A stretch of 33,657 nt of DNA. It comes from a virus. The notes beneath the pieces were generated by a model that searched no databases, was not told where the DNA came from, and saw only the letters and a program-made list of their open reading frames with translations. The stretch is taken from the IMG/VR virus record IMGVR_UViG_3300047325_000036, positions 1 through 33,657 of that record. One strand, given 5' to 3'. Position numbers and translations under genes: made by a program. This document shows positions 15,256-22,839 of this stretch, piece by piece. Numbering within the stretch: the stretch's first letter is position 1; each line of letters begins with the position of its first letter.

Positions 15256-15608
15256 TGGGCTCGTTTCTCTATCCGCGCTCCGCCACGATCTCCCGGCCGG
15301 CGCCGGGCCAAACTGCGGGCGGCTTGCAAGGCTATGGTGGTCGCACAGAGGCCGCCGAGACGATCATTGCTGAAGGCGTGCCATGCTCAGTGCAAGCCCG
15401 GCGTGAGGGCACGCGCAACCCGCCTGGACTGCCTGCTGACGGCAATAAGGCCAGCTGGCGGATCATGACGCCGCTGGGCGCTGTGGCCGACGGCTTCGTC
15501 TGCGACAACGACGTCTTCACCGACGACCTGGGGCGCCGCTACGGCGTCCTGGCCGACTATACCAACAGCCTGGGCGGCTGCTTCTACTGCGAGCGGCTAG
15601 AGCCCTGA
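15255..15608 (+). CDS. Head-tail joining (head-closure) protein-like
   Basis: A 117-aa protein starting at ATG 15255, which overlaps the previous TGA. The pattern ISRPAPGQTAGGLQGYGG, then AETIIAEGVPCSVQARREG and DVFTDDLGRRYGVLADYTN with an ERLEP end belongs to a family of short beta-barrel-like head-closure or neck proteins found before tail completion genes. It would close the portal channel or join the tail. A TTG three bases upstream is in frame but offers no advantage. Confidence 0.62.
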   Translation: MGSFLYPRSATISRPAPGQTAGGLQGYGGRTEAAETIIAEGVPCSVQARREGTRNPPGLPADGNKASWRIMTPLGAVADGFVCDNDVFTDDLGRRYGVLADYTNSLGGCFYCERLEP

Positions 15609-16471
15609 TGAGCGACATCACCGATGTTGCGAACACCCTCTGCGAGATGATCGTCGCGATCGTCTATCCGAACGGCGTAAATGCCCCGCCGGTGCTCAAT
15701 GCGCCGGTCAAGGTCTACCCAGGCTGGCCCGATCCAAACACGCTGCAGGGCGATCTCGCCACGATCGGCAATCCAGGCCAGCCGAGCGCCCTGCATATCT
15801 CGGTGTTCACGACACCGGCCGAGCGCAACACGACGCGCTACCAGCCCAAAGAAGCGCTGATCAGCTTCAATGACGCGACCTACACCCTGGCCAAGACCGG
15901 ACAGGTGATCACCGTGGGTGGTTCGGCCCCGGCGACGTTCTTCGCGCAGAACATCGCGGTCTTCGTCAATGGGCTGCCCTATGTCACGGGCGCTACGGCC
16001 GGGCAGACGCCGGCGCAGATCGCCGCGGCGCTGCAAGCCCTGATCGTGGCCAAAGTTCCGGGCGCAACGGTGTCTGGATCGACTATCACATTGCCGGCCG
16101 GCGCCCGCATCGGGCCGCTGCGTGTCGGAGGTTCAGGCACCACAGCCAAGGAAGTTCGGCGCACCGAGAAGCTGTTCCAGATCGGCCTTTGGGCCGATAG
16201 CCCGGCCAACCGCGCTGCGATGGCCAGCCTAATTGATCCGGTTCTGTCTGACACACCGTTCATCGCCCTGCCAGACGGCTACGCCGCGCGGCTTCGCTAC
16301 AAGTCGACCGTCGACAACGACCTCGACCAGAAGCAGGGCATTTATCGCCGAGACCTCTTCTACACCGTCGAATTCGCCACTACGCGCGCGCAATCCGCGT
16401 ACCAGGCCGTCGTCATCGAAACCAACCTCGATGACGAGTTCGGCGACGTCATCGAGACCTCCTACAGCTGA
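15608..16471 (+). CDS. Neck / tail-terminator-like protein with inserted domain
   Basis: A 287-aa protein that overlaps the previous stop by one base (tgATG). The N-terminal part (MIVAIVYPNGVNAPPVLNAP and VKVYPGWPDP) and C-terminal part (LIDPVLSDTPFIALPDGYAA, RLRY, DLFYTVEFATT) together resemble a tail terminator or tail completion domain. A middle domain (about residues 95-185) with FVNGLPYVTGATAGQTPAQIA and ALQALIVAK looks inserted and resembles a unit in the sheath (WANLVAAINNG region). It sits between head closure and sheath genes, where the tail terminator is expected. Confidence 0.58.
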   Translation: MSDITDVANTLCEMIVAIVYPNGVNAPPVLNAPVKVYPGWPDPNTLQGDLATIGNPGQPSALHISVFTTPAERNTTRYQPKEALISFNDATYTLAKTGQVITVGGSAPATFFAQNIAVFVNGLPYVTGATAGQTPAQIAAALQALIVAKVPGATVSGSTITLPAGARIGPLRVGGSGTTAKEVRRTEKLFQIGLWADSPANRAAMASLIDPVLSDTPFIALPDGYAARLRYKSTVDNDLDQKQGIYRRDLFYTVEFATTRAQSAYQAVVIETNLDDEFGDVIETSYS

Positions 16472-16478
16472 GGCGCCC

Positions 16479-16745
16479 ATGTTCCATCTGATCGTCACCC
16501 AGCAATTCGGGCCGCACGCCATTGGCGACGTGATCACCGATCCGGACGAGGTGGAGCGGCTGAAGGCGTCTTCCCAGGTTGTGCGGATCGCGGCCACTGA
16601 GGTTCACAAGCCAGCGGAGCCGGTTGCGCAGGTCGTCGTCCAACCGGTCACGCAAGCCGTCCCAGTCCCGGCGCCGGTTGTACCGATCAAACCGCCCGAA
16701 CCAGAACCCGTCGCTGACAAGCCGGCGGAACCCGCCGCGGGCTGA
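16479..16745 (+). CDS. Small hypothetical protein with Pro/Val-rich tail
   Basis: An 88-aa protein. The first ~40 residues (FHLIVTQQFGPHAIGDVITD, PDEVERLKAS) form a small alpha/beta unit seen in short phage proteins before sheath genes. The remaining half is a disordered Pro/Val/Ala/Glu repeat-like tail (PVAQVVVQPVTQAVPVPAPV). The start at 16479 was chosen because upstream in-frame sequence is a shadow of the preceding gene. A terminator follows. Function unknown. Confidence 0.58.
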   Translation: MFHLIVTQQFGPHAIGDVITDPDEVERLKASSQVVRIAATEVHKPAEPVAQVVVQPVTQAVPVPAPVVPIKPPEPEPVADKPAEPAAG

Positions 16746-16768
16746 GCCCACCAACCCATCCAGCCAAG

Positions 16769-16793
16769 AGCCGCCTTCGGGCGGCTTTTTCTT
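16769..16793 (+). terminator. Strong Rho-independent terminator before the sheath gene
   Basis: A perfect seven-pair stem AGCCGCC / GGCGGCT with a TTCG tetraloop (16776-16779) is followed by TTTTTCTT. The stable UUCG loop and T tract make it one of the clearest signals in the window. It separates head/neck from tail transcription, so a promoter or read-through must serve the sheath gene only 12 bases later. Confidence 0.9.
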
Positions 16794-16804
16794 GAGGATC
16801 ACCG

Positions 16805-18541
16805 ATGACCCAGATCAACATTCCGGTGAACCCGGCCATTCCCGACGCCTATATCGAGATCATCCCGCCGAGCGTCGCGCTCGTCCAAGGCGTTCCGACC
16901 AATATGGTCGCCGTCGTCGGCACCGCGACGTGGGGGCCGGTGAACTCGCCCACCCCGCTGAGCCAGAACAACTACGCGTTCAACTTCGGTGCGATCCAGC
17001 CGCGCACCTACGACATGGGCACGCAGATCACCTGCGCCTCACTGGCCGGCGCGACCAACTTCATGGGCGTGCGGGTCACTGACGGCACTGACGTGGCGGC
17101 GACAGCGATTCTGGGCCTCAAGACGGCGACGTCGGCTGTTGTCGTCGGCGGGTCTGGCTACACGACCTCTAGCGTCGTCACGCTGAGCAACGGCGCCGTG
17201 ATCAATGTCACCGCTGTCACCAGCGGTGCGATCACCGCCTTCACTGAAGCGTCGCCACCAACCTCGTCCGTCACCGGCACTGGCGCGGTCACCGCTGTGT
17301 CGGCCACAGGCGGCGGCACGGGCGCGACCTTCACCTACACCTACGCCAACGGCGCGACCATCGCCTCGAAGTACACTGGCAGCGGTGCGAACGGCGACAC
17401 GGTGGCGATTTCCACTGGCTCTGCGGCGTCGACCAACAAGGTCACCGTGACGCGTAGCGGCCGCACGCCGGAAGTCTTCGACAACATCCCCGGCACGGGC
17501 GCGACGTTCTGGGCCAACCTCGTCGCGGCGATCAACAACGGCCAGACCGGCCTGCGCGGCGCGTCGGGCATGATCGTCGCCACCCTCGGGGCATCGACCG
17601 CTTCGCCAGTCGCCTCATCGGTGACCCTGGCGGGCGGTGTCGACGGCGTCACCACGATCACCTCGGCCGTGCTCGTCGGCCAGGACACCGGCACGCGCAC
17701 CGGCATGTATGCCCTCCGCGGCACCGGCCCTGGCCTGCTCGTCCTGGCTGACTGCGCCGACTACACCACACTGCCGGCGCAGACGTCCTTCTGCCTGTCG
17801 GAAGGCTTCTACGGCATCGGCGTTGGTCCGTCGGGCGAGTACACCAACCTGGTGACCGTCGCCGCGAACAAGGCGGCGGCCGGTATCGACACCTACGCCA
17901 TGAAGGTCCTGGTCGGTGACTTTGCCTACTTCCTTGATGTCGCCAACGGTGGCGCGGCCCGCATGGTCTCTCCGCAGGGCTTCGCCGCGGGGCAGGAGGC
18001 CAGCCTGCTTCCCTTCCAGTCTGGCCTGAACAAGCCCATCGCGGGCATCGTCGGGACGCAGAAGAGCTACGCCAAGCAGGTCTACGCCGAAGCCGATCTG
18101 CAGGTCATCGGCCAGGCCGGGCTCGACATCATCGCCAACCCGAACCCAGGCGGCAATTACTTCGGTCTGCGCTTCGGCAAGAACGCCTCATCGAGCGCGG
18201 CGATCAACGGCGACAACTACAGCCGCATGATCCCGTACCTGGCCTACTCGCTTAAGACGGTGACCGGGCAGTTCGTCGGTGAGGTCATCACAGCCGACCA
18301 GGCCGCCGACGCCGTGGCCTGCGTGACCACCTTCCTCGCGGGCCTGGCCAACGCCAATCCGCCCTGGATCAGCAACCCGCAGGGCACCCAACCCTTCTCG
18401 GTGGCGATCGACCTGTCGCGCGCCTCGGGCGGCTACGAAATCATGAACGTCAACGTTCAGCTCGGCCCGATCGTCTTCCTGTTCGTGCTGAACCTGCAGG
18501 CCGGCCAGACGGTCAGCATCGCCGCTGTCCCGAACCTGTAA
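16805..18541 (+). CDS. Contractile tail sheath protein
   Basis: A 578-aa sheath subunit that contracts to drive the tube through the cell envelope. The C-terminal half carries sheath signatures: IAGIVGTQKSYAKQVYAEAD, GQAGLDIIANPNPGG followed by the F-G-L-R-F-G motif, NGDNYSRMIPYLAYSL and a beta-rich end. The N-terminal part starts with strands (IPDAYIEIIPPSV and MVAVVGTATWGPVN), also typical. A Gly/Thr/Ser-rich beta unit interrupts the fold at about residues 110-180 (17132-17344). This unit resembles the repeat in the 9711-10508 protein. It assigns the phage to myovirus morphology. The gene follows a terminator by 12 bases. Confidence 0.93.
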   Translation: MTQINIPVNPAIPDAYIEIIPPSVALVQGVPTNMVAVVGTATWGPVNSPTPLSQNNYAFNFGAIQPRTYDMGTQITCASLAGATNFMGVRVTDGTDVAATAILGLKTATSAVVVGGSGYTTSSVVTLSNGAVINVTAVTSGAITAFTEASPPTSSVTGTGAVTAVSATGGGTGATFTYTYANGATIASKYTGSGANGDTVAISTGSAASTNKVTVTRSGRTPEVFDNIPGTGATFWANLVAAINNGQTGLRGASGMIVATLGASTASPVASSVTLAGGVDGVTTITSAVLVGQDTGTRTGMYALRGTGPGLLVLADCADYTTLPAQTSFCLSEGFYGIGVGPSGEYTNLVTVAANKAAAGIDTYAMKVLVGDFAYFLDVANGGAARMVSPQGFAAGQEASLLPFQSGLNKPIAGIVGTQKSYAKQVYAEADLQVIGQAGLDIIANPNPGGNYFGLRFGKNASSSAAINGDNYSRMIPYLAYSLKTVTGQFVGEVITADQAADAVACVTTFLAGLANANPPWISNPQGTQPFSVAIDLSRASGGYEIMNVNVQLGPIVFLFVLNLQAGQTVSIAAVPNL

Positions 18542-18566
18542 TCGCCCCCGCTAGGAGAAGCGCCAC

Positions 18567-19016
18567 ATGCCCGCTCAACAAGCGTTCAATATCGGCCGTG
18601 ACGGCGCGACGCTCAATATCGTCGCCAACGGCTCGCCTCTAAAGCCGACGATCCTGACGAACTTCGAAAGCTCGCAGGAATCGACGAACCTGAAGTCTCG
18701 GCCGCTCAATGGGCCGCCGATCTTCCAGGAAGTCCCTGATGGCTGGAAGGGCAGCTTCGACGTCGACCGCGGCGACAGCACGCTGGACGATTATTTCGCT
18801 CAGTTCGAAGCCGGCTTCTACGCCGGTGAGGACGTCACGGTGATCTCGATCCTGCACACCATTGCCGCCCCTGCGGTTGGCGCCGTCGGCGCCCTGTCGC
18901 AGTACCTCTACAGCGGCGTCGTCCTGAAGCTGGAGAACGCCGGCTCATACAAAGGCGACGCGAAAGTCGAGCAAAAGGTCAGCTTCATGGCCTCCACACG
19001 AACTAAGGTCGCCTGA
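18567..19016 (+). CDS. Tail tube protein
   Basis: A 149-aa inner tube subunit located right after the sheath, the usual order. The sequence FNIGRDGATLNIV, the SRPLNGPPIFQEVPDGWKG stretch, DRGDSTLDDYFAQFEAGFYA and the C-terminal KLENAGSYKGDAKVEQKVSF match a tail-tube family found in proteobacterial myophages. AGGAGA lies upstream at good spacing. The tube forms the DNA channel and sets up the tail with the tape measure. Confidence 0.88.
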   Translation: MPAQQAFNIGRDGATLNIVANGSPLKPTILTNFESSQESTNLKSRPLNGPPIFQEVPDGWKGSFDVDRGDSTLDDYFAQFEAGFYAGEDVTVISILHTIAAPAVGAVGALSQYLYSGVVLKLENAGSYKGDAKVEQKVSFMASTRTKVA

Positions 19017-19018
19017 TC

Positions 19019-19432
19019 ATGTCCGACGAAGCCGCCTCGTCTGATAAACCTGCAAAAGCCCCGAAAGTCACCGTGCGCGACACGCCGGCGCCCGCCGCCA
19101 AGCCAATCGCCGACAAAAACGGCGTCACGGTCCAAGACGAGTTGGGTCGCAGCATCAAGATCAAAAAGCTGTCTGCACTGATGCGCTACGACCTGGCCAA
19201 GGTGATCGGCGGTGACCATCAAGCCAACCTCGGCGTGATGGGGCCGGCTGCGATGGCCTATTCCGTTACTGAGATCGACGGCATCCCGGTATTCGCGCCG
19301 ACGACTGAAGACGAGCTGCGGGTGATCATCCAGAGGTTGGATGATGAAGGCCTTGCGGCTGTCATCCAGGGCTATGCTGATGCGGGTTGGCTGGGCTCGG
19401 TGATCGATGAGGCGGCGCTAAAAAACTCGTAA
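19019..19432 (+). CDS. Tail assembly chaperone, short form
   Basis: A 137-aa protein, the zero-frame product (gpG-type). An Ala/Lys/Pro-rich start (about 1-35) leads to a helical domain (SIKIKKLSALMRYDLAKVIG; DELRVIIQRLDDEGLAAVIQ). It sits between tube and tape measure, where phages place the tail assembly chaperones that bind the tape measure during tail polymerisation. It ends in the AAAAAAC run, where a -1 shift gives a longer form (see the slippery-site entry). Confidence 0.82.
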   Translation: MSDEAASSDKPAKAPKVTVRDTPAPAAKPIADKNGVTVQDELGRSIKIKKLSALMRYDLAKVIGGDHQANLGVMGPAAMAYSVTEIDGIPVFAPTTEDELRVIIQRLDDEGLAAVIQGYADAGWLGSVIDEAALKNS

Positions 19433-19614
19433 GCGACCCTGATTTTCGCGAGGCGGTCATGTTGATCCGGCTCGCGAGAGGTGGGGTCGCTGAGGAACGC
19501 GCGTTTTCCATGCGCCGGGACGAGCGGTTGGCCTGGATCATCGCGCTGGGCGAACTTGAGGGTGGCGACTGGGATTGGTCTCGAATGAACTGGAGGCCTC
19601 CGTCCACATCATGA
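19019..19614 (+). CDS. Tail assembly chaperone, -1 frameshift fusion (gpGT-type)
   Basis: A -1 shift at 19420-19426 joins 136 zero-frame residues to 62 more, giving about 198 aa. The extension reads LVSDPDFREAVMLIRLARGG, then a helical stretch (RDERLAWIIALGELEGG) and a Trp-rich end (DWDWSRMNWRPP). This looks like real protein, and its TGA at 19612-19614 overlaps the next gene's ATG at 19611 as ATGA. The gpG/gpGT arrangement by -1 slippage is well known in tailed phages. The extension would contact the tape measure or tail subunits, while the short form regulates stoichiometry. Confidence 0.8.
19420..19426 (+). promoter_or_regulatory. Programmed -1 ribosomal slippery site A_AAA_AAC
   Basis: In the zero frame the codons are CTA AAA AAC TCG TAA. 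The heptamer A_AAA_AAC allows both tRNAs to slip back one base, and the zero-frame stop TAA follows one codon later (19430-19432). The -1 frame is then open to 19614. An evident downstream stimulatory structure was not confirmed, though the following sequence is GC-rich with CTCGCGAG-like complementarity. Confidence 0.82.
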
Positions 19615-20105
19615 AGCACCTCAACAGTTTCGCCGAATTGGCCACCGAATTTGTCGAGGTCAAGGTCGGCCTCTATGAGGCGCTGCATCACGGCTTGGAG
19701 CGGGTGGCGCTCAAAATCCAGAAGACTGCCGTTGCTGAAATCGGCCACTATCAGGCCGCGGCCGGCCCGTTTCCCGAGTGGCCGCTCTTGGCCGATAGCA
19801 CAGAGAACCAGAAGGCGAGGGATGGCTATCCCGCCGATGCGCCGTTGCTGGCCACTGGCGACATGCAAGACAGCATTGAACATCAGGTCGAGGGCCTAGA
19901 GGCCAACATTGGCACCAATGACGAAAAGGCCGTCTACCACGAGTTCGGCACCGATAGGATGCCTGCGCGGCCGTTCATGGGGCCTGCCGCCTTCAACAAC
20001 AAAGAGCCCATTAGGCAGTTGATTGGCGCGGCCGTGGTCGCTGGCTTTGTGGGCGACGAGCAGATCCACAACGCTCTAGGCTACGACTTCGAGACGACTG
20101 ACTAG
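19611..20105 (+). CDS. HK97 gp10-like tail/neck completion protein
   Basis: A 164-aa protein. The C-terminal motif YHEFGTDRMPARPFMGPAAF (about residues 107-126) is the hallmark of HK97 gp10/virion-morphogenesis proteins that complete the neck or tail. A helical start (EFVEVKVGLYEALHHGLERV) and the middle GPFPEWPLLADST stretch agree. The start at 19611 was chosen for its ATGA overlap with the frameshift product; a TTG at 19575 is in frame but lies within that gene. Placement between the chaperone and tape measure is unusual, as this protein usually sits with head-tail connector genes. The stop shares CTAG with the minus-strand gene. Confidence 0.75.
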   Translation: MKHLNSFAELATEFVEVKVGLYEALHHGLERVALKIQKTAVAEIGHYQAAAGPFPEWPLLADSTENQKARDGYPADAPLLATGDMQDSIEHQVEGLEANIGTNDEKAVYHEFGTDRMPARPFMGPAAFNNKEPIRQLIGAAVVAGFVGDEQIHNALGYDFETTD

Positions 20106-20368
20106 CCAGCGACGATGTGGAACATCGCCACCAGTACTATCCAGAGCAGCCCCAGAGCGCCCAGCCCAACCACAATGCACAGGAAACACGCGATCAGCAG
20201 TGGGATGATCGCTAGGCCAGCAAAGAGGCTCTGGGCGACCGAGAACTCGCGGGGGGCTTCGCGCGGCGTCGTGTAGCGCCGAGGCGCCTCATCCACGACC
20301 ATTTCGATAACCGCGTCTCGCCCGTGAAGGTCGCGCAATCCCCGCTCGAAGACTGTTCTGTGTGCCAT
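20102..20368 (-). CDS. Small two-helix membrane protein on the opposite strand
   Basis: An 88-aa protein, the only likely minus-strand gene. It fills the otherwise empty 310-base gap between two tail genes. Residues 1-45 are polar and charged (FERGLRDLHGRDAVIEMVVD and PRRYTTPREAPRE). Residues about 47-86 are strongly hydrophobic (SLFAGLAIIPLLIACFLC and VVGLGALGLLWIVLVAMF), enough for two membrane helices in a hairpin. The ATG at 20368 is preferred over an upstream TTG at 20389. No clear ribosome-binding sequence is visible. It could be a 'moron' gene such as a superinfection-exclusion or holin-like protein; no family is recognised. Confidence 0.55.
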   Translation of the reverse strand: MAHRTVFERGLRDLHGRDAVIEMVVDEAPRRYTTPREAPREFSVAQSLFAGLAIIPLLIACFLCIVVGLGALGLLWIVLVAMFHIVAG

Positions 20369-20415
20369 GGGCAGCGACGGTAGACCCAAACCGCCAAGAC
20401 TGAAAGGAGAGACCC

Positions 20416-22839
20416 GTGGACGCTTATGAAGTCGGCGTGCGCGTGTCGCTCACGGACGGTGTTTCTGCCGGCTTGATGAGGCTGATCGGCCGGTTCAAAA
20501 GCGCCGAGCTCGGCGCGGCTGGCCTGCAAAAGGAGCTGCGCGGCATCCAGACCACGATGATCGCCGGCGCGGCCATGACGGCCGTCGGCATCGGCATGGT
20601 GGCGATGTTCAAACCCGCCATTGAGCAGGCTAAGAAGTTTCAGGTCGAGACGGCCAAGTTCCGGCAGTTCGGTCTTGGCGATGTCATGACCGAGCAGGCC
20701 GTCAAGTTCGCCAAGGCCTCCAATCAGATCGGCACCTCGAACGTCGAGATGTTCCGGCTGATCAATGAGAGCCAGGGCATCTTCAAGGATTCGGGCATGA
20801 GCAGCCCGGCGGACCAGTTTCGCGGCGCCCAATTGGCCGCGCCGATGCTGGCGCGTATGCGCTTTATCGAAAAGGCGCTCGGCGGTCGGGAGAACTCGGC
20901 GGCAGACGACCGTTCGTTCCTGCGTGTCGTCGAAATGCTCGGCGGCGTGCGTAATCCCGAGACGTTCAACTCGATCGCCGATCGCGTCTTCAAACTGCAG
21001 ATGTCGTCTGGCGGCACGGTCAACAGCGAGCTCCTGAGGCAGTTCATCGCCACCGGCGGCAATGCCGTCAAAACGATGACCGGAAATGCCCTGTACGGCG
21101 AGAGCGAGCCGCTACTGGCGGAGCTAAAGAGCAGGGCCGGCACCGGCCTTGCTACCGCCTTCGCGTCGATGAGCGGCATCCTTAAGCCGTCACAGCAGCG
21201 CCTCGATGCAATCGAGGAATTCGGCCTTTGGGATCGCAGCAAATATCAGCGGAACGGTCTCGGCGGCCTGAAGCATATGAACGGCATGCCGATGTTGGAT
21301 CAAGCCGCCTTTCAGGCCGATCCATACCAATGGTACGAGAAATACGTCCGGTCGAAGTACGACGCGAAGGGCTTCACGCAAGCCCAGCGAGACTTCGAGA
21401 ACAGCATGCTGTTTGGCCGCACGGGCGGCGCGCTCTTCTCTCTGGTCGATCGCCAATGGCAGAACCCGGATGGCTCGCCCGGCGTCATGCAGAAGGCCGC
21501 GATCGCCCAGAACAAGGCGCTCGGCATCGACCAGATGTCGAAGATTGCGGGGGGCACCCTTGCCGGGCAGCAGATCGATATGGGCGCGAAGTTCCGCAGC
21601 CTGCTTGAGAAGACTGGCGAGGTGGCGCTGCCCATCGCTGTCAAGGTGCTTGAGGCGTTGCTGCCGGTCCTCACCAGCATCTCGAACTTCGCGACATCTC
21701 ACCCCAACATGTTCGGCTTCATCATCGACGGAATCATCGGTCTCGGTGCGGTGCTCACGGTGACCGGCGTCGCGACGCTGCTCGCAGGCTTCGGCCGAGC
21801 GGTTGGTTTGGCCTTCAAGATATTCACGCCCTTGGCCCGGTCGCTATCGGTCTGGAATGACCTGGGTGTCGCAGCTGCCAGACTGCCACTCATTGGGGAC
21901 GCTCTATCAGGCATCATGCTGACCGTCGGTACGCTGACGCTGCCGGAGTGGGGCACGATCGCCGCGGTTGCCGCAGGCATCCTGGTTGCCGGCAAGGGCC
22001 TCGTCGAGTTCGTCAAGCATTGGGACACGTCGAAATCGGCGCTGACCAATCTCAAGAGCGAGTGGTCGACCTTCGTTGGCTGGGCGTCTGATCTGGTCAG
22101 GAACCACACGACCGGCAAAATCGGTCCAGTGGGGACGGCCGCGGCCGGCGCGGTCTATGGCTCCATGGGCTATGCCTTCTCGGGCACTAAGCTGAATGCG
22201 CTGCTCTACCAATGGCGTATGGACTTCGAGAAGGCCTTCATGGCGCAGATGCGCCCGTCCATAGCGGCCATGACCAAGATTTGGGATGGTTTGAAGTCCG
22301 CCTTCAACGCGTTGGTCGGCTGGTTCAGCGACAAGATCAAATGGTTGCGGTCGCTTCTTCCCAAGTCGCTCGCAGCGACGCCGAAGCCAACCGTGACCGC
22401 GCCTAAGGCGCACACAGGCCTCACGCCCTGGACGGCGAAGGATTGGGGAAACACGCTTGGCTTCTACGCCAACAAGTTGTTTGCCGGGAATTCGACCGTC
22501 CAGACAGCCAGCGCCGTGATGTCCGCGCTCAACAAGGGCACGTCGGCCAGCGCCCACCAAGCAGCGACCCTAGCGACGGCGCACGGCAAACTGGCCGGTT
22601 CGGAAGATCACCTGTCAAAGGCGATTGACGGCCTTTCGAGCCGTATCGCAGCGATTGGTATGCCGCCGAAAGCTGGTCAATCGACAGAGGTGCACACCAC
22701 GGTTCACCTTGACGGGCACAAAATAGCCAAGGTGGTCTCGAAGCACCAAGCCACCGGCTTGTCAGGTCCGCGCGCTGGCACAGCTCGCTTCGACCCGAAC
22801 ACCGGCCTAGCAGCTTCTGGCGCGGGCTACGGACATTGA
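20416..22839 (+). CDS. Tail tape measure protein
   Basis: An 807-aa protein that sets tail length and is ejected with DNA. It starts at GTG behind AAGGAGA. It is the longest complete gene here and lies after the chaperone genes. The N-terminus is helical (RLIGRFKSAELGAAGLQKEL; hydrophobic MIAGAAMTAVGIGMVAMF at about 48-65). Hydrophobic segments occur at about 440-475 (FIIDGIIGLGAVLTVTGVAT) and 495-535 (IMLTVGTLTLPEWGTIAAVA), as in tape measures that enter the inner membrane. The end is a Gly/His-rich tail (VHTTVHLDGHKIAKVVSKHQ). By the usual rule of roughly 0.15 nm per residue, the tail would be about 120 nm long, an estimate only. Confidence 0.9.
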   Translation: MDAYEVGVRVSLTDGVSAGLMRLIGRFKSAELGAAGLQKELRGIQTTMIAGAAMTAVGIGMVAMFKPAIEQAKKFQVETAKFRQFGLGDVMTEQAVKFAKASNQIGTSNVEMFRLINESQGIFKDSGMSSPADQFRGAQLAAPMLARMRFIEKALGGRENSAADDRSFLRVVEMLGGVRNPETFNSIADRVFKLQMSSGGTVNSELLRQFIATGGNAVKTMTGNALYGESEPLLAELKSRAGTGLATAFASMSGILKPSQQRLDAIEEFGLWDRSKYQRNGLGGLKHMNGMPMLDQAAFQADPYQWYEKYVRSKYDAKGFTQAQRDFENSMLFGRTGGALFSLVDRQWQNPDGSPGVMQKAAIAQNKALGIDQMSKIAGGTLAGQQIDMGAKFRSLLEKTGEVALPIAVKVLEALLPVLTSISNFATSHPNMFGFIIDGIIGLGAVLTVTGVATLLAGFGRAVGLAFKIFTPLARSLSVWNDLGVAAARLPLIGDALSGIMLTVGTLTLPEWGTIAAVAAGILVAGKGLVEFVKHWDTSKSALTNLKSEWSTFVGWASDLVRNHTTGKIGPVGTAAAGAVYGSMGYAFSGTKLNALLYQWRMDFEKAFMAQMRPSIAAMTKIWDGLKSAFNALVGWFSDKIKWLRSLLPKSLAATPKPTVTAPKAHTGLTPWTAKDWGNTLGFYANKLFAGNSTVQTASAVMSALNKGTSASAHQAATLATAHGKLAGSEDHLSKAIDGLSSRIAAIGMPPKAGQSTEVHTTVHLDGHKIAKVVSKHQATGLSGPRAGTARFDPNTGLAASGAGYGH

